A stretch of 28,838 nucleotides of DNA from Lachnospiraceae bacterium (GTDB taxonomy: Bacteria; Bacillota; Clostridia; Lachnospirales; Lachnospiraceae): contig VSND01000059.1 of NCBI GenBank assembly GCA_009774145.1, positions 1-28,838 on the forward strand. Reading direction: 5' to 3'. The position numbers and the translations under genes are program-made. The first letter of the stretch is position 1, and every line of letters starts with the position of its first letter. Shown piece after piece: positions 1 through 8,636 of this stretch. Below the pieces are notes generated by a model that saw nothing but the letters and a program-made list of their open reading frames with translations, had not been told where the DNA came from and searched no databases.

Positions 1-150
1 GCAATCGTCAATGAATTTATCAAGAAAATCATAGTCCATGCGCCGGAAAAGGTGGACGGGAAACGGGTACAGAAAGTAGATATTGTTTTCAACTTTGTAG
101 GAGAAATCAAATTTCTTTCTGCCACGCAACCGAAACGGCAAGGCGCATAG
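1..150 (+). CDS. C-terminal tail of a large serine recombinase (DUF4368 type), cut by window edge
   Basis: Frame 1 is open from the window edge to a TAG at 148-150 and encodes 49 residues containing NEFIKKIIVHAPEK and QKVDIVFNFVGEI. This pattern is the DUF4368-type C-terminus of large serine recombinases of the TnpX/TndX kind, which excise and integrate conjugative or mobilisable transposons. The catalytic N-terminal domain lies outside the window. In such elements the recombinase gene usually sits at one end, so the element boundary is expected shortly downstream; the sequence after about base 233 already matches a different gene on the other strand. The family call rests on a short tail but the pattern is distinctive. 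Confidence 0.8.
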   Translation, partial: AIVNEFIKKIIVHAPEKVDGKRVQKVDIVFNFVGEIKFLSATQPKRQGA

Positions 151-862
151 GAACTCTAAAAGACGGTACAGCCCTTGTAATCGGGGCTATACCGCCTAAT
201 CTGAAATTACTTCCCTCTAACCGTAAACATTTGGTCTTCAGAGCTTTTCCTGTAAAACTCCGTATCAGATCCAGCATATGCAGATAATAACCATTCTCAT
301 TTGCATTGGCCAGTGGAACATCATATTCATCCATTATCAGAACTACCGGTTTCCCATAATGCATTTTCATCATTCGCAGTATTGTATAAAGTGATTCTCT
401 CGTCTCAATTTCAGTACCGTCACATCTTTTCAGCCTTTTGAAAACTTCCCTGTCATTCCTGTCCGCCATACTGCTTTCTACCAGATAGGCATGGGCAATA
501 CACAGGTCGGATATCATGGTCCGAAACACTCCATATGCATTGGCGAAATCCAGCCCATTAATATTCTTCAGAGTCATAAAAAGAACCGGGCGCTGATTCA
601 TCCACTGCATGCACAGAGAATCGTTTTTTGACACCTGCAGACCCGCAAAAAGTTTTCTGCTGTCCATACGAATATCCAAAAAATCTGCAAGAGTGCTCAT
701 GGTAAGTGTTTTCCCAAATCTCCTGGGACGGGTAAAAAGCAGGACTTTAAAACTGTCCTCTAATATTTCTTCTATAAAATGTGTCTTATCAATATAATAG
801 CAGCTCTTTTCCCTGAGTTCCCGAAAACTCTCGATGCCAATCGGCGGTATTACACGATGCAC
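107..862 (-). pseudogene. AAA-ATPase family gene (AAA-ATPase_like / PD-(D/E)XK type), 3' end lost at a mobile-element boundary
   Basis: The product begins with the family signature PPIGIESFRELRE and YYIDKTHFIEEIL. A Walker A-like FTRPRRFGKT spans residues about 43-52 and a Walker B-like VLIMDEYDVPL lies near 174-184. The likely start is GTG at 862, with AAGGAG 7-8 bases upstream. Similarity to the family stops near residue 210 (base about 233). The remaining 41 residues are unrelated and the C-terminal nuclease-like domain is missing; intact members run to about 500-570 residues. The break coincides with the end of the element carrying the recombinase. The gene starts only 33 bases after cas2 on the same strand, so it was probably co-transcribed with the cas operon. 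In-cell function of the family is not well established. Confidence 0.8.
164..194. terminator. hairpin just after the recombinase stop codon
   Basis: An 11-bp stem (164-174 with 184-194, one C/A mismatch) and a 9-base loop begin 13 bases after the recombinase stop. On the plus strand no T-run follows. On the minus strand it is followed by TCTTTTAG, so it could stop transcripts from the cas/AAA-ATPase side. It may belong to the end of the mobile element. A terminator role is plausible but not certain. Confidence 0.45.
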
Positions 863-895
863 TGATTTCTCTCCTTCCGCATCTGACCTGTATGT

Positions 896-1186
896 TCAGA
901 TAATAATAACCCCTTCCGGATCATATGTCTGCTTTGCGCCAATATGTTCAATCTTCTTTTTCCAGTTGTTTCCCAGATAGTAAAACCGCAGACTGTCCTT
1001 CTTTGGATCAATCAGCTTAACAAGACGATCCTTTAATTTTAAAAAAGCTGAATAGTCCAGATCTGCCTCAAACACGGAATTCTGAACTCTCTGCGCATGA
1101 TTCTGGCATTCCTTTGCGACTTTCCGCAGTCTCGTCTTCCCTGCACTGTCCACTGTACTCACATCATAACTGATCAGCACCATCAT
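896..1186 (-). CDS. cas2: CRISPR-associated endoribonuclease/integrase subunit Cas2 (type I-C)
   Basis: Cas2 forms the central dimer of the Cas1-Cas2 spacer integrase. The product has the ferredoxin-like first strand MVLISYDVST with the conserved Asp (D8 from the start chosen), followed by the Cas2 pattern RVQNSVFEADL. I chose ATG at 1186 (96 residues) because AGGTG lies 6 bases upstream. An in-frame GTG at 1195 would directly abut the cas1 TAG, and a second ATG lies at 1183. It is the last cas gene of the operon. The base after cas1 begins the ribosome site, implying coupled translation. Family assignment is firm; the exact start is less so. Confidence 0.95.
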   Translation of the reverse strand: MMVLISYDVSTVDSAGKTRLRKVAKECQNHAQRVQNSVFEADLDYSAFLKLKDRLVKLIDPKKDSLRFYYLGNNWKKKIEHIGAKQTYDPEGVIII

Positions 1187-1195
1187 ATCTGTCAC

Positions 1196-2218
1196 CTATT
1201 TTTGCAAAAACGGAGGGTAGCTTTCCAGCTCTCCCCTTACATATTTAGCCAGAAGATTGCTTTGTACATACGGAAGCAGCCCCAACGGAATCTTCTGTTT
1301 TAAATAAGGATGAACCATATCTGTACGTTTTTTTTCCTGCCAGCGTCCCAGAACTTTTTTTCTGCCCTCCGCATTCAGCCACACTGCACCGGATATCTGC
1401 TTTTCAAAATCATCTTCTCCAATGATCTGCAGATTTAAAAGTGTAAGAACAAACCGTTCCGCAATACAGCGTGCTTCTTCCACGAGATCACATGCAAGAG
1501 AACTTCTCCCGCTTCTGAGTGCATGACAGAATCCGATATAACTGTCCAGACCTGCGGTCTCAAGAGCCGCTGCATATTCACTGGTTGCAAGCGTATACAC
1601 AAAAGACAGAACTGCATTTACCGGATCCAGCGGCGGACGCTTTGTTCGAAGCACAAAAGTAAAAGGAACTTTCTGATTCGTAATCAGTTTTTGAAATACG
1701 GAGAAATATGCCCTTGCACAATTTCCTTCAATTCCCACAGCCTCCTCAATACTTTGAGCCTGAAATACTTTGTCAATCCCGTCTTTTAATATTTCTACAG
1801 CATTTTTTATTTCAGCATCTTCTCTCAATCCGGCATTATCATGAAGACTCCTCCGAATCAGCTGTCTTGTATTGCTGAATTTTGCCGCCATGGTGTTTTG
1901 TGTCAGAAGAAGTCCCTGTTCCCGGAAACGATCAATCTGCGCCACCCGCAAAAAGACATTTCCCTTCGTCTCACCACATACCTTCGCCAGAAATTTCCCC
2001 TGTGGAGAAATAAAGTTGATTGGTATCGTCTTTCCCACACATTTTCCCATCAGTGCAGGAGAACATCCCACATAATTAAAACAGACGACATTTTCAATAT
2101 TTTCAAATGGAATACGCAGTTTCTCTATTCCATCCACTTTACATACAAGATTTTCCCCGTCAAGCGTCAAGTATGCCTGTTCATTTGTAACATAAATGGT
2201 ATTTAACAGTTTTCTCAT
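1196..2218 (-). CDS. cas1: CRISPR-associated integrase Cas1 (type I-C)
   Basis: Cas1 is the metal-dependent integrase that inserts new spacers. The 340-residue product has normal family length. The three catalytic metal ligands can be placed: E164 in VGIEGNCARAYF, H232 in GFCHALRSGR, and D244 in SLACDLVEEAR. The N-terminal beta domain (1-90) and alpha-helical catalytic domain are both complete. It begins 3 bases after the cas4 stop with GGAAG just upstream, and its stop abuts cas2. No damage is seen, so the adaptation module appears intact despite the lack of a nearby array. Confidence 0.97.
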   Translation of the reverse strand: MRKLLNTIYVTNEQAYLTLDGENLVCKVDGIEKLRIPFENIENVVCFNYVGCSPALMGKCVGKTIPINFISPQGKFLAKVCGETKGNVFLRVAQIDRFREQGLLLTQNTMAAKFSNTRQLIRRSLHDNAGLREDAEIKNAVEILKDGIDKVFQAQSIEEAVGIEGNCARAYFSVFQKLITNQKVPFTFVLRTKRPPLDPVNAVLSFVYTLATSEYAAALETAGLDSYIGFCHALRSGRSSLACDLVEEARCIAERFVLTLLNLQIIGEDDFEKQISGAVWLNAEGRKKVLGRWQEKKRTDMVHPYLKQKIPLGLLPYVQSNLLAKYVRGELESYPPFLQK

Positions 2219-2221
2219 GTT

Positions 2222-2896
2222 CTACACTTCCATTTTTCCGATCTCTTCAAGCTCTGCTCGAAACGCCTTCCTCTTTTTTACAGAAGGCATGCACAAGTCC
2301 CGCATGGAACATCCCCCGCATTTCTGTCCCTTGGGAATTTCCGGAATCTTTCCTTTTTTCAGGCAGTCTCTCATTTCTGCAAGCATCTGCTTAAGCTTCT
2401 GATCATATTCGGCAAAATTCTCCTTTACCGGAAGAGTTACTCTCTTTTTCACATCTGCATAATACAATACAGCGTCACAATCACTTCCAAACACATAATC
2501 CACACATATTTTCTGTGCAAATACCTGCATCAGATCCTCTTCATGATAATCCTTCTTTTTGGGCATGGTTGGTTTATACTCCACAATGCAGATGTTGTAA
2601 GCGGTTCTGCTCCCGTCCACAGATACCCCCTGACTGTCTTCTGTCAGTTCCAGACAGTCCGTCACTCCATACAGGTCATATACATCCAGATCATTGTATA
2701 CCGGAACAGAAGTGAATACTTTTCTTCCCCGTACAGTATAGTGCCGGTCCGGATCATGTACGCGTTCATGCATGAGATTTGCCTTTGTAACAAAGATATT
2801 TTCCGCCCATGCCCTGCCGATCTCCAGAAGTCCCCACCGATGCGGACAGTACATGTAATGTTGAACAGACCGAATTGCGATCTCTGTACCAGTCAT
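2222..2896 (-). CDS. cas4: CRISPR-associated exonuclease Cas4 (Dna2/RecB-like)
   Basis: Cas4 trims and orients prespacers for Cas1-Cas2 by PAM recognition. The 224-residue product shows the four cysteines expected for an Fe-S cluster: C17 in MYCPHRWGL, and C193, C196 and C202 in KCGGCSMRDLC. RecB-type nuclease residues include H43, D80 and the E106-x-K108 of VEYKP. The start ATG overlaps the cas7 stop as ATGA, and cas1 follows after 3 bases. All active-site elements are present, so the enzyme should be functional. Confidence 0.95.
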   Translation of the reverse strand: MTGTEIAIRSVQHYMYCPHRWGLLEIGRAWAENIFVTKANLMHERVHDPDRHYTVRGRKVFTSVPVYNDLDVYDLYGVTDCLELTEDSQGVSVDGSRTAYNICIVEYKPTMPKKKDYHEEDLMQVFAQKICVDYVFGSDCDAVLYYADVKKRVTLPVKENFAEYDQKLKQMLAEMRDCLKKGKIPEIPKGQKCGGCSMRDLCMPSVKKRKAFRAELEEIGKMEV

Positions 2897-3753
2897 AATT
2901 TCACAAGGACTTCCACGCCATCCGGCATCTGTTCATCCAGCTTTACTTCATAATCGGAAAATGTACGAGGGGGCATATTTTTTTCTCTCTGTTCTGCCTG
3001 AATCTTTTCAAACAGAATATGGGACGGACAGTTCCCAAGTACACTGTCATGTTTGAATACATAAAGCTTCCGCATGCACATCTTTCCTCTTGCCGCACTG
3101 TGATCATGTTCAAACATATTGATGATGGCTGTCCAGAGAAGATCCATATCCGCTTCTGACAGATCAGATACCTTATTGGCAAGTGCTGCCGACACATAGC
3201 CCTCCGCCCGATATAAGGCATACGGGATCACACTTTTTCTTCCCATCTCGGTCTCTCCCGTTTCCTGGCGTCCCTCTGTTGTTCTGGCCTGACGTGTGAT
3301 CGTCACATCCTGAATATTGATCGGAGACAGGCTTCTGGCAAAATTGATCTGCACCGGTCCCCTGACAATTCCGCAAGGATCGTCTCCGGTTGACATCACT
3401 GCTCCAAACATCCGAACATCATAATAATTTCTGCACATATACGCTCTCGCTTTTTTTACTTCATCTGGATCCTTTCCCTTATTTTTCGTCTTAAGACCTT
3501 CCGCTTCATATGCTTCTGTAAATTTTGTATTGAGCGCTTTATCCGGTTTGACCAGAATCTGATATCCTGCCTCCCCTTCCTTGCACAGTTCTACATAATT
3601 TCTTATCTTCCTTTTCAGACATACATCCGTAATATAACCATATCCAGTCTCTGCATCAATTCTGGGCGCATTCCCTGCATCCGGATCTCCGTTGGGATTT
3701 CCATTTTCCACATCAAAAAACATTACAAATTCATACCGGTTCTTAATTGCCAT
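2893..3753 (-). CDS. cas7: type I-C Cascade backbone protein Cas7 (Csd2)
   Basis: Cas7 polymerises along the crRNA to form the Cascade backbone. The N-terminus MAIKNRYEFVMFFDVENGNP, then NGDPDAGN and PRIDAETGYG, is the classic Csd2 signature. The open frame extends 16 codons upstream to 3801, but that extension is basic, non-conserved and lies within cas8c. ATG at 3753 has a GGAGGAAATGG-type ribosome site and gives 286 residues, close to the family norm. It overlaps cas8c by 11 bases and cas4 by 4, typical of tight translational coupling. A conserved VSTGDDPCG-like region (MSTGDD) and PSHILFEKI near the C-terminus support completeness. Confidence 0.96.
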   Translation of the reverse strand: MAIKNRYEFVMFFDVENGNPNGDPDAGNAPRIDAETGYGYITDVCLKRKIRNYVELCKEGEAGYQILVKPDKALNTKFTEAYEAEGLKTKNKGKDPDEVKKARAYMCRNYYDVRMFGAVMSTGDDPCGIVRGPVQINFARSLSPINIQDVTITRQARTTEGRQETGETEMGRKSVIPYALYRAEGYVSAALANKVSDLSEADMDLLWTAIINMFEHDHSAARGKMCMRKLYVFKHDSVLGNCPSHILFEKIQAEQREKNMPPRTFSDYEVKLDEQMPDGVEVLVKL

Positions 3754-4135
3754 CTTCCATTTCCTCCGTCTGTTCTTCCTGTTCTTTCCTCTTATGATCA
3801 AAAAAGCTCTGATACTGCTGATAATATCCGATGATAAATCTTCCCTGATCCGTTAAAAGAAGCGTCTCCGGGAATTCACCTTCCAGATGCCAGGTGATCT
3901 CTCCGATCAGTTTATTATAAAATCCCGGATAGTTTGATTTATTCAGATGATTCTGTGCCAGCTTCAGAAGCTTTGGAAATACAATCGCCGGTCTGGACGA
4001 TGCCGACGCAAAATACGCGTCTTTAATTGTCCTGTTCAGCGAATTACCGGACACCTCCTGCTGCAGTTTCTCCAGAACCGCAAACAGTCTCCCGCACAAA
4101 TACGCAGGTGTATGGTTTTCCTGATCCAGTGCCAC
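3743..4135 (-). CDS. cas11c: predicted Cas11c small subunit, translated from inside cas8c
   Basis: Within cas8c, in the same frame, codon 477 is GTG (4135-4133). A full Shine-Dalgarno AAGGAGG lies at 4150-4144, with exactly 8 bases between it and the GTG. Translation from there gives 130 residues beginning VALDQENHTPAYLCGRLFAV (initiating as Met). Established knowledge: type I-C systems such as that of Desulfovibrio vulgaris make Cas11c of about 120-130 residues from an internal start in cas8c, needed for Cascade assembly. The spacing, length and position here match that arrangement. An in-frame-incompatible TTG at 4141-4139 is less likely. Actual translation is inferred, not shown. Confidence 0.82.
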   Translation of the reverse strand: MALDQENHTPAYLCGRLFAVLEKLQQEVSGNSLNRTIKDAYFASASSRPAIVFPKLLKLAQNHLNKSNYPGFYNKLIGEITWHLEGEFPETLLLTDQGRFIIGYYQQYQSFFDHKRKEQEEQTEEMEDGN

Positions 4136-5563
4136 TTTCAATTCCTCCTTTTTATGGTTTCTGTTTATGCAGGCCTTGATAATCCCTGCCCGCACTTCGT
4201 TTATTCTCATATCCGTATCCGTCTTAATACGGCGGATAACTGTTTCCAGCAATGCCTCCGGGTATCTGCTTCCATAGACAAACGCTTCAAATATTTTTGC
4301 AAGAAGCGCCGGATTTACTGCATCATGTCTGCTTTTGGGTGAAAGCAATTCCGCTTTAATCCTTGCCAGCGACACCGGACGAATATTTTCCGATACCCGC
4401 AGTTCCTCCTGGCATCGGGCAATATTCCAGAGAATATCTGCATATTTTCTTTGGTAGATGAACTTGACTGCAAGTCTGGAAGAATTGGGCCTCAGTCCCG
4501 CCATATAGAAATCGACATCTGGCTGTATCCGATCCGCAGACCGAAGTCTGTCAGTAACAATCCTCCCTCTGCGGGCATCTTCCAGCAGGCTTTTCAGCAT
4601 CTGATTTGTCTGTTCGGCATCCATTTGCTCCGACTGCCCGCAAAACATTGCCAGCAAGAGATCTTCACAGGTTTCCTCCGGATTCATTGCCCAGAACACA
4701 ATGGTCATATCATCCAGAACCAGTTTATGCTTTTGTGTTCCAAGCAGGTAATTCAACGCCTCTGTATATTTCTTCATAATCTGTCCGGAAATATTGCTGT
4801 TGTATGATTGCTCATTTCCATAAGAACTTTCAGAGGAATTTTTAAAACTGATCAAAACATTACCTGTAGCAAGCCCTCCATAGACTCCTTTGACTTTGCT
4901 GTGAATTCTTGCAATCGGCGCCCGAATTCCGCTGACTGCACACTGGGAGATGTGCGACTCACTTCCTTCTTCCGATTGCTGCTGATACTGTTTTTCCCAC
5001 TTTGTCTTAACCTGTACATCTTCATGCAGCAGCTGATCCGGAAAACCGGACAGACAGAACGCATAACCGGATTTGTCATATTCCTTCCCAAGGCCAAGAA
5101 GATATGAATTCTGCGTCTCTTCCTCCGGATTCCAGTTCTGCAGAAATTTCCGGTACGCCTGTATCAACGGAGAGTCCAGCTCTTCCAGAAATTCCAGATT
5201 CGCCTTTACAAAAGCGTCATGGGATTTCTTCGCTTTCTTTGTCCGGTCATCCGGTGTCAGCGTCTCCTTCTCACAGTTCAGTCCAAACAGATACAATGGT
5301 CTGTGTTCTATTATATTGGCTTCAATACCCGATTTCTCTGTTCTCTGCGGCATTACCATCGTTCTGGGAATCTGGACTTCTTTCACTTTTCCTTTTGCCG
5401 TTTTTTGTTCCACCCGGTCTTTGCACGGCAGGATCGCGTCCATCCGTCCATTCTCTGTCAGACAGACTTTATAATGTACTTTTACGCTGGAATATCCTTC
5501 CGGAAGGACTTTTCCAGCTTTTGCAAGAATATCATAATAACCGGCCAGTGCATGGATCAGCAT
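3743..5563 (-). CDS. cas8c: type I-C Cascade large subunit Cas8c (Csd1)
   Basis: Cas8c recognises the PAM and positions target DNA in the I-C Cascade. The 606-residue product begins MLIHALAGYYDILAKAG and has the Csd1 length and features, for example GYAFCLSGFPDQLL, CAVSGIRAPIARIHSKVKGV and FYMAGLRPNSSRLAVKF. The C-terminal 130 residues form the helical small-subunit-like domain, which also has its own internal start (see Cas11c). Its ATG overlaps the cas5c stop by 7 bases and its end overlaps cas7 by 11. No frameshift or missing segment is visible. Confidence 0.96.
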   Translation of the reverse strand: MLIHALAGYYDILAKAGKVLPEGYSSVKVHYKVCLTENGRMDAILPCKDRVEQKTAKGKVKEVQIPRTMVMPQRTEKSGIEANIIEHRPLYLFGLNCEKETLTPDDRTKKAKKSHDAFVKANLEFLEELDSPLIQAYRKFLQNWNPEEETQNSYLLGLGKEYDKSGYAFCLSGFPDQLLHEDVQVKTKWEKQYQQQSEEGSESHISQCAVSGIRAPIARIHSKVKGVYGGLATGNVLISFKNSSESSYGNEQSYNSNISGQIMKKYTEALNYLLGTQKHKLVLDDMTIVFWAMNPEETCEDLLLAMFCGQSEQMDAEQTNQMLKSLLEDARRGRIVTDRLRSADRIQPDVDFYMAGLRPNSSRLAVKFIYQRKYADILWNIARCQEELRVSENIRPVSLARIKAELLSPKSRHDAVNPALLAKIFEAFVYGSRYPEALLETVIRRIKTDTDMRINEVRAGIIKACINRNHKKEELKVALDQENHTPAYLCGRLFAVLEKLQQEVSGNSLNRTIKDAYFASASSRPAIVFPKLLKLAQNHLNKSNYPGFYNKLIGEITWHLEGEFPETLLLTDQGRFIIGYYQQYQSFFDHKRKEQEEQTEEMEDGN

Positions 5564-6285
5564 CTTCGTTCCTCCCTGTATTTCTTTACATCAATAACCC
5601 CGTTCACCATATGAGGACGATAGTAGATGGTAGATGCCCTGTCAGAGAATCTTGGGTTGTCCCAGTCCTGATTAATCGGTTTCCCTTCATCTTCAAATTC
5701 GACCCGGTAACTCATATAGCCCAGATCCACATCCCCCATCTTTTGAATCTCACTGCTGATACCGTTTTTATCAAATGTATCCACCAGTTCCAGACGTTTT
5801 ACCGGAAATTCACTGCAGCCCAGACAGGGGGTACGAAAATACTGTCCTTTCTTCAGACGCCTTTTTAAAATATTAAAATGCTTATCCTCTGAATTTTCTT
5901 CCTCTTCATCCTTCAGACCCGTCAATTCAAAATGAAATTCAATCCCATATTTTACATTTTTCAGTACCATGGAGGCGCGCTGACTCCGGCTTTCTGATGT
6001 GTAAATGCATGGATCTCCACCCTTTCCGTTCATCCGGCTCTTCACCGCACTGTACAGAATCTTATCCTTCACCTCATTTCTCCGGATATTGGCAAAATCA
6101 ATGGGATGGAATACTATGATCCGATCAATCACATAACGGATTGCCGGTTTCCAGTAGACACTTTTCAGCATTCCTTCCAGTGCCCCCGGCGGCGGCACAT
6201 CATAGCTCACCCGTTCCACCTTTAACTCCGGTCTTGTAAAGCATGCATAATCTCCCTCCACAATGATCCTGAAACCATAACTCAC
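5557..6285 (-). CDS. cas5: type I-C pre-crRNA endonuclease / Cascade subunit Cas5c (Cas5d)
   Basis: In type I-C, Cas5c replaces Cas6: it cuts pre-crRNA within the repeat and then caps the 5' handle. The open frame runs to 6477, but its first 64 residues overlap cas3 and look non-native. GTG at 6285, preceded by AGGAGTGAGGAA, gives 242 residues starting MSYGFRIIVEGDYACFTRPE, the true Cas5 N-terminus. Family motifs include SYDVPPPGALEGMLKSVYW, QRASMVLKNVKYGIEFHF and the Cys/Gly-containing CLGCSEFP. It starts 85 bases after cas3 and overlaps cas8c by 7 bases. The start choice rests on both the ribosome site and homology pattern. Confidence 0.95.
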   Translation of the reverse strand: MSYGFRIIVEGDYACFTRPELKVERVSYDVPPPGALEGMLKSVYWKPAIRYVIDRIIVFHPIDFANIRRNEVKDKILYSAVKSRMNGKGGDPCIYTSESRSQRASMVLKNVKYGIEFHFELTGLKDEEEENSEDKHFNILKRRLKKGQYFRTPCLGCSEFPVKRLELVDTFDKNGISSEIQKMGDVDLGYMSYRVEFEDEGKPINQDWDNPRFSDRASTIYYRPHMVNGVIDVKKYREERRC

Positions 6286-6370
6286 GCTTTCCTCACTCCT
6301 TTTATTCTGATGCCGTATTCCACACTCGCAACTCTGAAACCAGTACGGTTTCCTTCCACAAAAGCCTGTT

Positions 6371-8566
6371 TTATTCAACCAGATAATCTGTCGCCTCAAA
6401 CAGGATTCCTGTATCCTTATCGTAATAATCCGGATTTGTAAGGCAATAGATTCCTGTCCCAAAATCCGACGCTGCATGCTGACGTATCAGCTCATCCAGT
6501 TCCCACCGGTATAGAGAACAACTGTAAGGCTGCAGTTCTCTCTCCACGCCTGTCCCGGCATACCGAAGCTTCTCAACCAGTTCTGTGCTCTTCTCATCCT
6601 GAGAAACCACCAGTGACAGGATTTTAGAATCAATTATTTCAAACTTTTCTGCATAACTCTGAAAAGGAACTGACTGGATATGCGAACATTCCTGTGTGAT
6701 TGTGTTCTTTTGAATTTCCTCACTTTTCATCCGAAACAGCCTGTCATAATATTCCGCAATACTTTCCTGACAGGAAAGATCCTCATATCGATCCAGCATC
6801 CCCTTTACCATGTTGCCCCGCTCATCCGTTGACGTTTTCTTCCCACCGTCTGCAAGTTCAAATATATATACTGCAGCATCCCTTCTCTTCCCTTCCCGAT
6901 TGCATCTTCCGCCTGCCTGCAGAATACTGTCCAGGCCTGTCAGTTCCCGAAATACTGTATGTACATCCATGTCCACTCCTGCTTCAATCAGCGAAGTCGA
7001 TATGATGGTAATCCTCCGGTCTTTCGGAACATCTCTGCCATCCGGAAACTCTTCTTCCAGATACTGCAGCTCCTCCCGGATTTCCTGCAGTACCCTTTTT
7101 CGATCCAGAGATGTCATATAAGTAGAAAGATGATATTTTCTGCCGCTGCACATCCGGTACAGTTTCCTGGCGGTTGCCCGCCGGTTTACGATCAGAAGAC
7201 TGGACGGATACTCTCCGGCATGATGCAGGAGTGTTTCTTCCTGTACCTCTCCCAGATACAGATATCGGCACTTTCTAAATTCAGCAAACAATGTGGTATC
7301 TGTAATCAGATGAAGCATCGAACTTTCCGGCAGTGCATAATGCTTCATTAAATCAGCAAAATCCGGCATGGTCGCTGTTAAAAATACCGCTTCACTGTTC
7401 AGATATTTCGTAATGTATGCGATTGCTCTCAGACAGGGCTGCAGATATTCCACCGGCATCAGATGCGCCTCATCAAAAACAAGAATACTGTCTGCCATAT
7501 TGTGCAGCTTACGAAGTCTTCCCCTTTTGTCAGCATAAACAGACTCAAAAAACTGCACTGCCGTTGTAATAATAAACGGAGCATCCCAGTTTTCCGACGC
7601 GTGTTTCGCAGCCTGTCTGCAGTCCTCATCACAATCCGCATTTTCATACGAAAATGTGGACTGATGACGCAGAATCTCTGCACTCTCACCAAACACTTTT
7701 TCCAGCACTTCTGCCGTCTGGTCTATGATGCTGTTATAGGGAATCACATAGATGATACGCTTTTTCTTTTTTCGGACCACCCGTTCCAGAGCAAACTTCA
7801 CACTGCAAAGAGTCTTTCCGCTTCCGGTGGGCATATTCATCAGATAGATTTCCGCGTCCTGTTCTGTTTTCTCAAAAACCTGTTTCTGAAGATATGACCT
7901 GGATTTCTGAAGATTTGTCCTGCATTCAAATGAATCCAGGAAACGGTTTGTTTTCTCCAGACAGCGCTGAAAATCCACCTTCAGTTTTCCGGACATATGT
8001 TCACCGCAGAATGCTGCCGTGTCGAGAGAATCCGCATCCGTCAGACACGAAAAACAGTAACGGGTCAGAAAGGCGAATTTATCAATCAACAGTGACGGAT
8101 CGCGCCCGCAATCCTGCATGAAAAACGATATCAGAGCCTGTCTGTCAATCGGCGGCAGGGAAAGTTCTTCCTGATAAGCACTGTAATCTTCTGTTGTACG
8201 ATTCAGTCTCCCGCACAGTGTATGCATATCCGGCGTATCATTATGCACTCCTCCATCCGGAATTCCGGAATGATGTCCGGCAATACAGTATTCCATCATC
8301 AGCCCGACTGCATCCGGATAATACTTTTTTGCTTCTATTGCACCGCAGATAGAATGTTCCACCCGGATCTTTTTTCCATCTATTCTCTGCTGAAAAGAGT
8401 TCTGATATTTTCCAATATCATGAAGCAGTCCCATGGTATACATTACATCTTTCAGCGGAGAAACTGCAGATTCCGCACACAGACGCGCTGTATTCTCACT
8501 GTGTTCTTTTACTGTCTGAACTGTATTTGTCTCTTCATTAATATGTGCTTTGTACATTTTGTTCAT
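6371..8566 (-). CDS. cas3: Cas3 HD nuclease-helicase (type I-C)
   Basis: Cas3 is the effector that unwinds and degrades DNA marked by Cascade. The 731-residue protein carries an N-terminal HD nuclease domain (H22; LLHDIGKY at 48-54; H71; GHH at 97-99). The superfamily 2 helicase follows: Walker A MPTGSGKT (245-252), DEAH (365-368), TAT (397-399), and motif VI AGGRCNREGKRR (551-562). All expected catalytic positions are present. Start ATG 8566 has AAAGGAGG just upstream; an alternative ATG three codons later is less well placed. It is the first gene of the operon, behind a consensus promoter. Confidence 0.96.
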   Translation of the reverse strand: MNKMYKAHINEETNTVQTVKEHSENTARLCAESAVSPLKDVMYTMGLLHDIGKYQNSFQQRIDGKKIRVEHSICGAIEAKKYYPDAVGLMMEYCIAGHHSGIPDGGVHNDTPDMHTLCGRLNRTTEDYSAYQEELSLPPIDRQALISFFMQDCGRDPSLLIDKFAFLTRYCFSCLTDADSLDTAAFCGEHMSGKLKVDFQRCLEKTNRFLDSFECRTNLQKSRSYLQKQVFEKTEQDAEIYLMNMPTGSGKTLCSVKFALERVVRKKKKRIIYVIPYNSIIDQTAEVLEKVFGESAEILRHQSTFSYENADCDEDCRQAAKHASENWDAPFIITTAVQFFESVYADKRGRLRKLHNMADSILVFDEAHLMPVEYLQPCLRAIAYITKYLNSEAVFLTATMPDFADLMKHYALPESSMLHLITDTTLFAEFRKCRYLYLGEVQEETLLHHAGEYPSSLLIVNRRATARKLYRMCSGRKYHLSTYMTSLDRKRVLQEIREELQYLEEEFPDGRDVPKDRRITIISTSLIEAGVDMDVHTVFRELTGLDSILQAGGRCNREGKRRDAAVYIFELADGGKKTSTDERGNMVKGMLDRYEDLSCQESIAEYYDRLFRMKSEEIQKNTITQECSHIQSVPFQSYAEKFEIIDSKILSLVVSQDEKSTELVEKLRYAGTGVERELQPYSCSLYRWELDELIRQHAASDFGTGIYCLTNPDYYDKDTGILFEATDYLVE

Positions 8567-8598
8567 CTACCCTCCTTTATATTATGACTCTTTGTTAA

Positions 8599-8627
8599 AG
8601 AATACCATACATTTTACTTTTATGCAA
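8599..8627 (-). promoter_or_regulatory. sigma-A promoter of the cas operon
   Basis: On the minus strand TTGCAT (8627-8622), a 17-base spacer and TATTCT (8604-8599), with a TG one base upstream of the -10 box (extended -10), lie about 33 bases before the cas3 start codon. The transcript would begin near 8592, inside a TTTAACAAAG sequence. That TTTAACAAA motif recurs in both terminal repeats of the MITE just upstream, so a shared binding site is conceivable but unproven. Confidence 0.75.
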
Positions 8628-8636
8628 TATATTTCT

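Noticed and set aside
3754..3801. N-terminal extension of cas7 to 3801
   Set aside because: Basic non-conserved sequence inside cas8c; MAIKNRYEFV at 3753 is the family start.
6286..6477. N-terminal extension of cas5c to 6477
   Set aside because: It lies inside cas3, has no family similarity, and a GTG at 6285 has a good ribosome site and the true Cas5 N-terminus.
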